Below are positions 1 to 6,477 of a DNA stretch of 7,652 nt, piece by piece; position 1 is the stretch's first letter; each line of letters opens with the position of its first letter. Position numbers and translations under genes: made by a program. The notes beneath the pieces are model-generated. The model was not told the origin of the DNA. It did not search any database and saw only the letters and a program-made list of their open reading frames with translations. This DNA is from Chitinophagaceae bacterium (GTDB lineage: Bacteria; Bacteroidota; Bacteroidia; Chitinophagales; Chitinophagaceae), in NCBI GenBank assembly GCA_947378615.1, contig CANCKV010000140.1, positions 1-7,652 of the forward strand, in the 5' to 3' direction.

Positions 1-1
1 A

Positions 2-199
2 ACGAGAGTTGGAATATACACCCTCGCAGCAGCATTATGCATTTGGAAACAGGAATTGAAACCTATGCTTGCTGCAGTCAACAAAGAAAATGTCAATCAA
101 GATTGTAAGGCGATAATTGAATTGGAAAAGAAAATGATTGAGGCAAGGAACGTTATAATAGAGTTATCGGCTTTATATGGGGTGAAATTTGCCGCTTAA
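2..199 (+). CDS. 3' end of an unrecognised protein (partial)
   Basis: This frame is open from the left edge to a TAA at 197-199, giving 65 C-terminal residues. The other two forward frames hit stops within about 110 bases. The peptide starts TRVGIYTLAAALCIWK and ends SALYGVKFAA. Its second half (CKAIIELEKKMIEARN) is rich in Leu, Ile, Lys and Glu and looks like an amphipathic helix, possibly a coiled coil. I recognise no family and no catalytic motif; the true start lies outside the window. An internal ATG at 64-66 could in principle start a 44-residue peptide, but the open frame upstream of it favours a longer gene. The stop codon sits inside a terminator-like inverted repeat, which supports a real gene end. 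The gene converges on the large surface-protein gene. It could be the end of a small hypothetical protein or of a mobile-element protein; the sequence does not decide. Confidence 0.5.
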   Translation, partial: TRVGIYTLAAALCIWKQELKPMLAAVNKENVNQDCKAIIELEKKMIEARNVIIELSALYGVKFAA

Positions 200-229
200 A
201 AAAGTGACAACTTGCTGACACTTTTTTAA
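196..229 (+). terminator. Terminator-like hairpin overlapping the stop codon
   Basis: TTAAAAAAGTG (196-206) and CACTTTTTTAA (219-229) are a perfect 11-bp inverted repeat with a 12-nt loop. The left arm contains the TAA stop of the upstream partial gene, and the right arm supplies a T6 run. The stem has only two GC pairs (three bases of GTG/CAC at its top), so it is weaker than a classical rho-independent terminator. An A tract opposite a T tract can work in both directions. Confidence 0.6.
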
Positions 230-318
230 ACCTTAGTGCCTAAGCTTACAGTTCATCATTAAAATGACAATTTAATAGATATTTTCCTAGGAACTAATCA
301 ATTAAATTAAAACAAATA

Positions 319-350
319 GGCATCTGATGATAATTTCAGATGCCTTTTTT
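319..350 (+). terminator. Rho-independent terminator, probably bidirectional
   Basis: GGCATCTGA (319-327) and TCAGATGCC (336-344) form a perfect 9-bp stem with an 8-nt loop, followed by T6 at 345-350. On the forward strand this is a canonical intrinsic terminator behind the partial gene at 2-199. On the reverse strand the same stem lies about 55 bp past the stop of the large surface-protein gene and is followed by a T-rich stretch (TATTTGTTTTAATTT), so it probably ends that transcript as well. Confidence 0.8.
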
Positions 351-398
351 ATTTTGAAATAACCTTCTAAAAATCATTCATTTCCAATGACTATCTAA

Positions 399-3300
399 TT
401 ATTGCTTTACAAACTTTTCTTTCAAAATGTTACCCTTGTCATCAGTTAATTCAACAACATATATTCCACTAGAAAGAGTTGAAGCATCTAGATGAAAGGC
501 TCCTGTTGAAGTGGTCAAACTGCTTTTGCTTGTCACTTGCTTGCCTTGAATGGTAAATAAATTCATGGTAAAGTTCTTATTACTAGAATTATCTACAGTC
601 ACATTCAATTGACTTTGAACTGGATTAGGATAAACATTTAATGCTGTTAAATGTGATTGGTTGGTGGTTAGTTTTGTAGTGGCACTATAAACAAACGTTC
701 CATCTTCACTTACTGCCTTGATTCTGTAGTAAATAGTAGCTGTATTTGTAGGCAAATTATTATCTACTGCTGCATAACTGCTACTTGTCGTTGCTTTTAC
801 TGAATTAACTCTTTCAAAATTAGTTCCATCAATACTACGTTCTACTTCATAAGTGGCAATATTAGTTTCTTCTGCAACATTCCATTTAACAGAAACACCT
901 GCTTTATTTTCAACTGCTGTAATTGAAGTGAAGTTTACAGGTAATGTTTTACCACTTTTAGCTAATATTATTTGAAAACGACTAGTTCCTGCACTCTTTG
1001 TATCACTTGTTACATTGAAATAATAGGTTTGAAAATGACGAATATCTTGAGTCGAATTCATAAAGTTATCTTTCAAAGTGATTGTAATACTACTATCAAT
1101 TCCTGAATAATCACCAAAATTTAAGCGGAAAGTACCAACAGTTGAACTAGTAACACCTAATGAAAGGGTGTCATTTACGATTGTCTCAGGTAAAGTTGCG
1201 ATTGCCAACTTGCTTGCTCCTTTTATGATAGTCAACACTTGACTTCCACCATTGAAAGAAATGGCATCATTAGCAGTTACAGCTTTTGAACCGACATTAT
1301 TGAATACGGCAACTACTTCATCTAATGGGTCGTTTGCAACAGTCTTCAATCCTACACGAATCATTTTTTGTATGGTAGTTCCAAAGTATTTTGCATTAGG
1401 AACACTCCCTGTAGTCTTTTGATTCTCTTGAAATACAACATTACCATTTTGATTTGCTTCTACAAAGAATGCTTGACCCTCAGCTATGTAATCACCAAAA
1501 GTGTTATCATAACCTTCTGCACCATTTACAATCACACCTGAAGCATAGGTAGTATAGTTATTGTTTCCAAAAGGGCTGTATGTCCAAATTTTAGGATTAA
1601 TTGTTGGATTTGCTGCCTTGAAAGCTGTGTAACTGATTTGACTTAAATAAGGATTAGCCAATAAAGTGTATTTCTGTTGTGTAGTATCATTCAATTTGAT
1701 AACAACATCACCTGTCACAACTGTGCCAGTAGCTATCAATGTTACTGCTTCAGGTGCACCTGGATTACCGCTATTCAATTGATTGTTACAATCGTAGGTC
1801 GTACTGTTTCTATTGCCTCTGATATTTACTTTATATCCAATGCCTGGAGTCAAATATGTTTTATCAGTATTAGGAATTGGCACCCAACGACTGCCATTTA
1901 CAGGCGTTGCTTGATAAGTAAACATGCTAGGTAAGTTTGTAACAGTCTTGTCGAATCCATTACTATTGAATTTGTCAGTTGCACCACCATTTCCAGTTGT
2001 ATTACCACAAGTCGTACCACCTGTTCCTGCACCTGTGATGTAGATTTCTTTTTGCCAAGAATTTTGTATTGTTTGAATGACTGGGCTACCGATAAAGCTA
2101 TATTTACGAACTGCTTTAGGAGAAATATATCTTTGAACAGTTACCAATCCGTTGATGTAATTTCCTGTACCTTGATTGATTCTACCAGTACCTAATGAAT
2201 CTGATTTCAAGAATAACTTACCTGCTGTATTTAACACGCCATTTTTTGGATTGATAGAACCTGTAACAATCAATGAATCAAGCAAAGTAATGCCTGCAGG
2301 ATTATTAATAATTAAATTGCTCACTTGTTTATTCCAGAAAATATTGGTTGGCATATTTTGAGCAGTATTACCATTCAATTCAATCGTACCCTTGGTAGCA
2401 TCAACTATTCCTTCATTTGAAATTCTTCCTGCAACTTGTAAGGTACCAGTAACTTTTAAAGTAGTATTCGAAGCAATTACTAAATCTTTTACAGTAGAAG
2501 TGCCTGAAATAGTTGGCTTATTTGCTACGCCTGAAGGAATTGTTGCACTTATTGCTACTGTAGGAACAACACCGCCGCACCAGTTTCCTGTATTTGACCA
2601 ATCTGAATTTGTTGCTCCTGACCAAGTTCCTGAGGCTAAAACTGTGATTGTATCTGAATTACTAGTTACAGAATTTGAAGTTTGACAAGTATTATTTGGA
2701 GTAAGAACACAAAGAATAATATCACCATTCACCAAAGAAGCATTTGAATAAGTTACACTGTTTGTTCCCACATTCACACCATTCTTTTGCCATTGATATA
2801 TTGGAGAAGCACCTCCATTTGAAGCTGAAGCAGTAAAATTAACAGTGCTGCCAACACAAACTGAAGTAGAAGCAGTTGAAATAGAAACTGAAGGAACAAC
2901 TGTATTGATAACTGTAAGATTTAAAGTAGCTACACTATCACAACCCGCAACATTTAATGCATGAGAGGTATAAGTTCCTTTAGTTGAATAAGATACCCCA
3001 TTGAATTTATAAGTACTTCCTGAACAAATTGAGGCATTTGTAGTAGAAGCGATTGCAGCAATATTCATTACTTGAGAAAGTGAAGCGGTACATCCGTAAG
3101 AATTTGTAAGGCTATAAGTTACCGTATCAATTCCACTTGCAACTCCTGTTACAATTCCACTAGCAGTTACTGTAGCTACAGATTTATTACTAGAAGTCCA
3201 GACACCACTACCAACTGAAGTTCTGATAGTAGTAGCCGAACCCACACAAACAGCATTAGCACCAGTTAGACTACCGATATAAGAAGCATTATTAACAGTA

Positions 3301-5483
3301 AATGTCTTTGTAGTCTTTGCTGTACAACCACCATTAGATACAAAATAAGTAACAGCTGTAGTGCCATAATTATTTCCTGTAAACACACCACCCGCAGTGA
3401 TTGAACCTGCATAATTATTGAAAGAAGACCAAACTCCACCACTTGTTGTATTGGATAATTGAACAGGAACACCCACACATACTGTACTATTTCCTACAAT
3501 AGTATCTAATACTATTGGATTACTATTCACTGTAATTACTGTTGTGGCAACTGAAGTACAGCCATAATTATTGGTCAATGTATAATAAATTGTATCAGAA
3601 CCTACTGCAATTCCTGTAACATAACCATTGGAAGAAATTGTAGCTACTCTGCTATTTGAAGCACTCCAAATGCCATTAGAAGCACCTGGTCTTAAAGTAT
3701 CAATATTACCAATACATACGGTTGAAGAACCTACAATTGAACCTACATAAGGATTGTTGTTTACACTAAATGTAGTAGTTGTCCTGCTAGTACAGCCTTG
3801 TCCATTTGTAAATGTGTATGAAACAGCAGTTGTTCCACCTGCGTTACCTGTAAATAAGCCGCTTGCTGAAACAGAGCCCACATAATTGTTAAATGAAGAC
3901 CAAACACCACCACTTGTCCGATTAGAAAGCTGAACAGTACTTGCCACACAAACACTGCTATTTCCTATAATTGTATCGAGAACAGGCAAGGCATTTACAG
4001 TTACAGTAGTGCTACTTGATGCTGTGCAGTTGGAAACATTCGTAACAGTATAGGTAATCGTGGTTGTACCAGCCGATATAGTTGTAACTAATCCAGAGGT
4101 GATTGTGGCAACAGCAGGATTAGATGAAGCCCAAACACCATTTGCAGTAGCATCAGCCAATTGTGTTGTATTACCCATACATACATTTGTTGTCCCAGTG
4201 ATAGCAGCCACAGTAGGATTTGCGTTAATAGTAATTTGAAAACTTACCGTAGTTGTACCACAGGCATTGGTAACTGCATATTTTATTGTTGTCGAACCTG
4301 CAGCAACAGCAGTTACTAGTCCACTAGATACAGTAGCAATACTTGTACTTGAAGAAGCCCAAACACCTTCTCTTGTTGCATCACTAAAAGTTCTAGAAGT
4401 TCCTAAGCAAAGAGTAGATGTTCCTGCAATATCTGCAACAACAGGGGTTGGACAAGGAAGATTATAATTAAAGTTGGCAGAATTGATACTACCACCTACT
4501 TGAATCATTGAATTTGCAATTATTTGACCTTCAATATTTGAAGTAGATGTTTTATTTAGGTCAGCAGATGGAGCGAAAACAGTTCCTTCAATTGAGTTAT
4601 TCCCAGAAATAGTCAATGACGTAGTATTATAGAAATTATAGATGATATAAGCTGCATTTGATTGACTAACACCTGACTGATTCCAAACATTCCAATTATA
4701 AGTACCTGCGGCATTTACATTTACTACTAAAACATGACTTGCATCTGGGCTATTATTGAAAGTAATGGTTGAAACATTATTCAAATCAGTTCCAGTTACA
4801 TTCAGCACATTAACACCACTTGTCAAATTAATCTTCACTTGTCCATTAGTAATAACACTACTGATTGTTGAACCAGAAATATTACCATTAGGGTTAGTCA
4901 AACTTGCATTGTTTGTATAAGCACTCATAACAGTTGCAGAAGTTTGAAATTGAGTGAATGCAGTATTAAAGTTTATCAATCCACTTTGAAATACTTGATT
5001 TGAAGTTGCGCTCACTCCAAAATAAGTTGCATTCTGTTGAAGTTGAATATAGGGTTTGTTACTATAACCGTTATCTGTAATCCTGATACTGCTGCTTGCA
5101 CCGTTATTATCATGATACCAAGAAACTGAACCAGTTGAATCACCAATAATGGCATAACCATTACTATTTACATTAAATGAACTTCCAGAAGTATAATTCA
5201 CCCTGCCTCCAATCAATAACCCAACTGTTACACCACCTACCCTAAATGAACCTGCAGTATTAGCTGCAACAGTAAAGTTACTACTTAGGGTTAAAGCGCC
5301 ACCAATTGCCAAAGGACCTTGTATTTGACTAGACTGAAGTGTCGCACCATTTTTCAGAAATACATTAAAACCCTGTGCACTTGAAGTTGGATTGCTTTGT
5401 GCAAATGAAGCAAGATTTGTTAAAACAAACAAAACTGTAACCAGCAATTTGTAAAGGCGATAATTTGAAGAAATCTGATTCAT
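399..5483 (-). CDS. Large T9SS-sorted surface adhesin with choice-of-anchor A domain and Ig-like repeats
   Basis: The product has 1,694 residues, is probably exported by Sec and then carried across the outer membrane by the type IX system to be attached to or released from the cell surface. Modules seen: signal peptide 1-28 (hydrophobic core LLVTVLFVLTNLA, cut after SFA); a choice-of-anchor A / ice-binding-like adhesive domain about 36-341, ending in IEGTVFAPSADLN and IEGQIIANS; six BIG2-like Ig repeats 347-809, each with one Cys pair; an ICSGSTYKFNG module 812-860; an Ig-like module 863-948 (YQWQKNGVNVG); a probable beta-solenoid opening with GTWSGATNSDWSNTGNWCGG 952-1115; beta-rich modules to about 1510; a fibronectin-III-like domain 1513-1608 (YEVERSIDGTNFERV); and a type A sorting domain 1616-1694. 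No enzyme active site is recognisable, so adhesion or matrix binding is inferred from the architecture. The ATG at 5483 is chosen because the signal peptide follows directly. No Shine-Dalgarno is visible, as is common in this phylum. The gene appears monocistronic. Confidence 0.93.
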   Translation of the reverse strand: MNQISSNYRLYKLLVTVLFVLTNLASFAQSNPTSSAQGFNVFLKNGATLQSSQIQGPLAIGGALTLSSNFTVAANTAGSFRVGGVTVGLLIGGRVNYTSGSSFNVNSNGYAIIGDSTGSVSWYHDNNGASSSIRITDNGYSNKPYIQLQQNATYFGVSATSNQVFQSGLINFNTAFTQFQTSATVMSAYTNNASLTNPNGNISGSTISSVITNGQVKINLTSGVNVLNVTGTDLNNVSTITFNNSPDASHVLVVNVNAAGTYNWNVWNQSGVSQSNAAYIIYNFYNTTSLTISGNNSIEGTVFAPSADLNKTSTSNIEGQIIANSMIQVGGSINSANFNYNLPCPTPVVADIAGTSTLCLGTSRTFSDATREGVWASSSTSIATVSSGLVTAVAAGSTTIKYAVTNACGTTTVSFQITINANPTVAAITGTTNVCMGNTTQLADATANGVWASSNPAVATITSGLVTTISAGTTTITYTVTNVSNCTASSSTTVTVNALPVLDTIIGNSSVCVASTVQLSNRTSGGVWSSFNNYVGSVSASGLFTGNAGGTTAVSYTFTNGQGCTSRTTTTFSVNNNPYVGSIVGSSTVCIGNIDTLRPGASNGIWSASNSRVATISSNGYVTGIAVGSDTIYYTLTNNYGCTSVATTVITVNSNPIVLDTIVGNSTVCVGVPVQLSNTTSGGVWSSFNNYAGSITAGGVFTGNNYGTTAVTYFVSNGGCTAKTTKTFTVNNASYIGSLTGANAVCVGSATTIRTSVGSGVWTSSNKSVATVTASGIVTGVASGIDTVTYSLTNSYGCTASLSQVMNIAAIASTTNASICSGSTYKFNGVSYSTKGTYTSHALNVAGCDSVATLNLTVINTVVPSVSISTASTSVCVGSTVNFTASASNGGASPIYQWQKNGVNVGTNSVTYSNASLVNGDIILCVLTPNNTCQTSNSVTSNSDTITVLASGTWSGATNSDWSNTGNWCGGVVPTVAISATIPSGVANKPTISGTSTVKDLVIASNTTLKVTGTLQVAGRISNEGIVDATKGTIELNGNTAQNMPTNIFWNKQVSNLIINNPAGITLLDSLIVTGSINPKNGVLNTAGKLFLKSDSLGTGRINQGTGNYINGLVTVQRYISPKAVRKYSFIGSPVIQTIQNSWQKEIYITGAGTGGTTCGNTTGNGGATDKFNSNGFDKTVTNLPSMFTYQATPVNGSRWVPIPNTDKTYLTPGIGYKVNIRGNRNSTTYDCNNQLNSGNPGAPEAVTLIATGTVVTGDVVIKLNDTTQQKYTLLANPYLSQISYTAFKAANPTINPKIWTYSPFGNNNYTTYASGVIVNGAEGYDNTFGDYIAEGQAFFVEANQNGNVVFQENQKTTGSVPNAKYFGTTIQKMIRVGLKTVANDPLDEVVAVFNNVGSKAVTANDAISFNGGSQVLTIIKGASKLAIATLPETIVNDTLSLGVTSSTVGTFRLNFGDYSGIDSSITITLKDNFMNSTQDIRHFQTYYFNVTSDTKSAGTSRFQIILAKSGKTLPVNFTSITAVENKAGVSVKWNVAEETNIATYEVERSIDGTNFERVNSVKATTSSSYAAVDNNLPTNTATIYYRIKAVSEDGTFVYSATTKLTTNQSHLTALNVYPNPVQSQLNVTVDNSSNKNFTMNLFTIQGKQVTSKSSLTTSTGAFHLDASTLSSGIYVVELTDDKGNILKEKFVKQ
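402..638 (-). other. T9SS type A C-terminal sorting domain
   Basis: Residues 1616-1694. It has the typical order LNVYPNPVQSQLNVTVD, then MNLFTIQGKQV, then LDASTLSSGIYVVEL and a basic end KEKFVKQ. In known T9SS cargo this domain directs passage through the outer-membrane translocon and is usually removed on the surface by the sortase PorU. It shows that the protein is surface-exposed or secreted. Confidence 0.93.
2139..2633 (-). other. Probable beta-solenoid segment of the adhesin
   Basis: Residues 951-1115. The opening SGTWSGATNSDWSNTGNW then CGGVVPT is a common Bacteroidota entry to a parallel beta-helix segment. It is followed by short, regularly spaced beta strands such as VKDLVIASNTTLKVTGTLQV, GTIELNG, NLIINNP and GKLFLKSDSLG. 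No catalytic residues are apparent. The role is probably structural or ligand binding. The exact borders are approximate. Confidence 0.5.
3057..3983 (-). repeat. ABAB duplication: Ig repeats 3-4 copied as repeats 5-6
   Basis: Repeat 3 (from V501) matches repeat 5 (from V658) at an offset of 157 residues, with LDTI(I/V)GNS(S/T)VCV and SGGVWSSFNNY shared. Repeat 4 matches repeat 6 at an offset of 156, with TNxYGCT and VTGxAxGxDT shared. The units therefore alternate A-B-A-B with a period of about 470 bp. The likeness is visible in the DNA: 3882-3914 and 3411-3443 agree at 29 of 33 positions. Repeats 1 and 2 do not fit either subtype as well. Confidence 0.8.
3057..4445 (-). repeat. Six tandem cysteine-paired Ig-like (BIG2-like) repeats
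   Basis: Residues 347-809 hold six repeats of about 75-78 residues. Each has a first Cys (359, 435, 512, 590, 669, 746), a Trp exactly 16 residues later in a G(V/I)W motif (375, 451, 528, 606, 685, 762), and a second Cys 33-36 residues after the Trp (408, 486, 564, 642, 720, 798). Between them runs a pattern like SSNxxVATVxxxGxVTG followed by TTxxYTxTN. The Cys pair per repeat suggests one disulfide per domain, as in other extracellular Ig folds, and the array would form a stalk holding the N-terminal adhesive domain away from the cell. Disulfide pairing is inferred. Confidence 0.88.
4461..5378 (-). other. Choice-of-anchor A / ice-binding-like adhesive domain
   Basis: Residues 36-341. The start FNVFLKNGATLQSSQIQG, followed by LAIGGALTL and RVGGVTVGLLIGGRVNY, and the end SIEGTVFAPSADLN then NIEGQIIANSMIQVGGSI match the pattern of the choice-of-anchor A family (also described as a putative ice-binding-like adhesive domain). 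Families of this name occur in many bacteria with different sorting signals; here the signal is T9SS. The ligand is unknown, and the family name does not establish ice binding. The assignment is from memory of the family pattern, not from a search. Confidence 0.75.
5400..5483 (-). other. Sec signal peptide of the surface adhesin
   Basis: Residues 1-28 have a short positive stretch (R9, K12), a hydrophobic core LLVTVLFVLTNLA and a small-residue cleavage site SFA before Gln29. Signal peptidase I cleavage after Ala28 is expected. The signal fixes the start codon, since the protein must reach the periplasm before T9SS export. Confidence 0.85.
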
Positions 5484-5493
5484 AACTTAAAGT

Positions 5494-5574
5494 TTAAGGG
5501 GTACTTTTTACTTATTTGTTCGATACAAATGTCTAATTGAAGGGTATGCCCTGAAATCCCTTAAAAGGGGGTAT
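5494..5574 (-). promoter_or_regulatory. Cluster of TACCC(C)CTT motifs, possible operator
   Basis: On the reverse strand three related words start at 5504 (GTACCCCTTAA), 5547 (ATACCCTTCAA) and 5574 (ATACCCCCTTTTAA). Two are parts of dyads: CCCTT/AAGGG at 5558-5562 and 5565-5569, and AGGG/CCCT at 5541-5544 and 5549-5552. They bracket the candidate promoter boxes, which is where an activator or repressor would bind. The regulator is not identified. Confidence 0.4.
5526..5556 (-). promoter_or_regulatory. Candidate promoter of the surface adhesin
   Basis: On the reverse strand GACATTTG (5533-5526) matches the Bacteroidota -7 box TAnnTTTG at all but one fixed position. A TTTC (5556-5553), close to the -33 TTTG box, lies 19 nt upstream. 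Transcription would start near 5519, leaving a leader of about 36 nt. Both boxes are imperfect, so this is a weak call. Confidence 0.35.
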
Positions 5575-5752
5575 TCGACTAATTACTGATAACGAGTGAA
5601 TAGATATTACAAATAGGCTTTCATCAAAAAAGGAGTTTTTTAATCGTCATTTATACTACAAATACGATGAAAATGAGTAAAAACAAGCAAATATTTTGTC
5701 CAAATAAAATCAGTTGTCAATTTCATTAAAAGAAATAAAGTGCCTTCTATTC

Positions 5753-5770
5753 CCCCTATTTAAGGGGTAT
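5753..5770. promoter_or_regulatory. Further CCCCT/AGGGG dyad of the same motif
   Basis: CCCCT (5753-5757) and AGGGG (5763-5767) are inverted around 5 nt. The reverse strand reads ATACCCCTTAAAT from 5770, matching the words near the adhesin start. It lies about 200 bp further from the adhesin start. A related ATACCCTTGAAA occurs on the forward strand at 5972-5983. Confidence 0.35.
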
Positions 5771-5808
5771 AATGCAATTTGGTTTTTCAAATTAATCAGT
5801 TTAAAAAC

Positions 5809-5838
5809 ACGAAATGAACTCTTATTTTACGAAATGAA
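5809..5838 (+). repeat. Direct repeat ACGAAATGAA with 20-bp period
   Basis: ACGAAATGAA occurs at 5809-5818 and again, identical, at 5829-5838. The 20-bp spacing places both copies on about the same face of the helix, as in sites bound by a dimer on direct repeats. It lies directly beside the palindrome at 5842-5861. Confidence 0.5.
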
Positions 5839-5841
5839 GTG

Positions 5842-5861
5842 TTTCCTGTTATAACAGAAAA
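5842..5861. promoter_or_regulatory. 20-bp near-perfect palindrome, candidate operator
   Basis: The core CTGTTATAACAG (5846-5857) is a perfect 12-bp palindrome. With the flanking TTTc and aAAA it extends to 20 bp with one mismatched pair. Its size and symmetry fit a dimeric repressor site rather than a terminator, as no loop or T tract follows. No bound protein can be named. Confidence 0.45.
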
Positions 5862-5999
5862 TATTATCACAACTAAATGTAGCAAGACTTAGGCGTTTGT
5901 ATCTATAGACTAGTGTAATGAAAGGTAACTGCAAAGCAGCAAAAACTCTCAATCAGCTAATTTGAATACTTATACCCTTGAAAATGCGACATATTTAGA

Positions 6000-6018
6000 T
6001 GTAAATGCCGCATTTACA
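6000..6018. repeat. 19-bp palindrome at the edge of the GC-rich patch
   Basis: TGTAAATGC (6000-6008) and GCATTTACA (6010-6018) are perfectly inverted around a single base. The inner AAATGCCGCAT (6003-6013) recurs inverted as ATGCGGCATTT at 6088-6098, so the word belongs to the repeat system that follows. A one-base loop makes a simple hairpin unlikely; a protein site or a repeat-element end is more likely. Confidence 0.55.
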
Positions 6019-6127
6019 CCTCTCCACGTGACGCTAACAGATGTTTTTGTCCCATTTTCATCTCACTGCGTGATGGCTACGCTCCTTATGCGGCATTTTC
6101 TTCTGATAGCGTGACACAGTGAGGTGT
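6016..6127. repeat. Imperfect 28-bp inverted repeat in the intergenic patch
   Basis: The arm 6016-6043 (ACACCTC...ACGCTAACAGATG) pairs with 6100-6127 (CTTCTGATAGCGT...GAGGTGT) at 21 of 28 positions without gaps, around 56 nt. A smaller inverted pair, CTCACTGCGTGA (6062-6073) with TGACACAGTGAG (6112-6123), matches at 10 of 12 and competes for the same arm. In RNA these could form alternative stems. Confidence 0.5.
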
Positions 6128-6167
6128 TGATACAACATTTTCTTCTGATAGCGTCTCTTCGAGAGAC
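6053..6167 (+). repeat. Three-copy repeat of 41-42-bp period, each copy followed by a short hairpin
   Basis: CATTTTCTTCTGATAGCGT is identical at 6094-6112 and 6136-6154. A diverged copy at 6053-6073 matches the second copy at 17 of 21 bases. After each copy the sequence differs but can fold: GCGT/ACGC (6068-6071, 6079-6082), ACAC/GTGT (6114-6117, 6124-6127) and GTCTCT/AGAGAC (6153-6158, 6162-6167, a perfect 6-bp stem with 3-nt loop). It has no long reading frame. It may be a short intergenic repeat family or part of a structured RNA; the family is not recognised. Confidence 0.6.
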
Positions 6168-6477
6168 CATTCTATACCGCATATACGTCAAAGAAAACCC
6201 TATTTTTATCTAAATATTACTTCTTATCCGAATAGAGCATTCTTCTCAAGACAAATTATTAAAAAATGAAGAAGGGGTTTAAATGGAGAAATAATGTTGA
6301 AAATAATTCCCTTTTTTTGAAATGAATAACCAATTATTTACTAATTCAGGGTTAGTTTACAAAAGAAATAGTTATTTAACGCTAAAAAACATTATTTTGC
6401 TAGCTTATATCATTGAAAAAATGATTGGGTTGATTAAAATGATGTTTTTAAGAACCATTTAGTTTCTTTTAATTCAT

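Noticed and set aside
1..199. Transposase fragment at the left edge
   Set aside because: The 65 residues show no catalytic motif of a transposase family I know, and no terminal inverted repeat or target duplication is visible nearby.
1677..4467. Several 60-97-residue frames inside the adhesin gene, on both strands
   Set aside because: They overlap the adhesin frame completely. Those at 3266-3478 and 3761-3955 resemble one another only because they are off-frame readings of Ig repeats 5 and 3.
4461..5378. True ice-binding (antifreeze) activity of the N-terminal domain
   Set aside because: The relation is to an ice-binding-like adhesive family; nothing seen in the sequence shows an ice-binding face, so only adhesion is proposed.
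5623..5642. A6-GGAG-T6 sequence as a terminator
   Set aside because: The stem would be A-T pairs only, no gene ends nearby, and such tracts are expected in DNA this AT-rich.
5931..5941. Small inverted repeat CTGC-AAA-GCAG
   Set aside because: Four base pairs are too few to support a function, and flanking bases do not pair.
6053..6154. Possible CRISPR array at the 41-42-bp-period repeat
   Set aside because: There are only three copies, one of them diverged, the repeat is only 19 bp and the spacers about 22 bp, and no cas gene is present.
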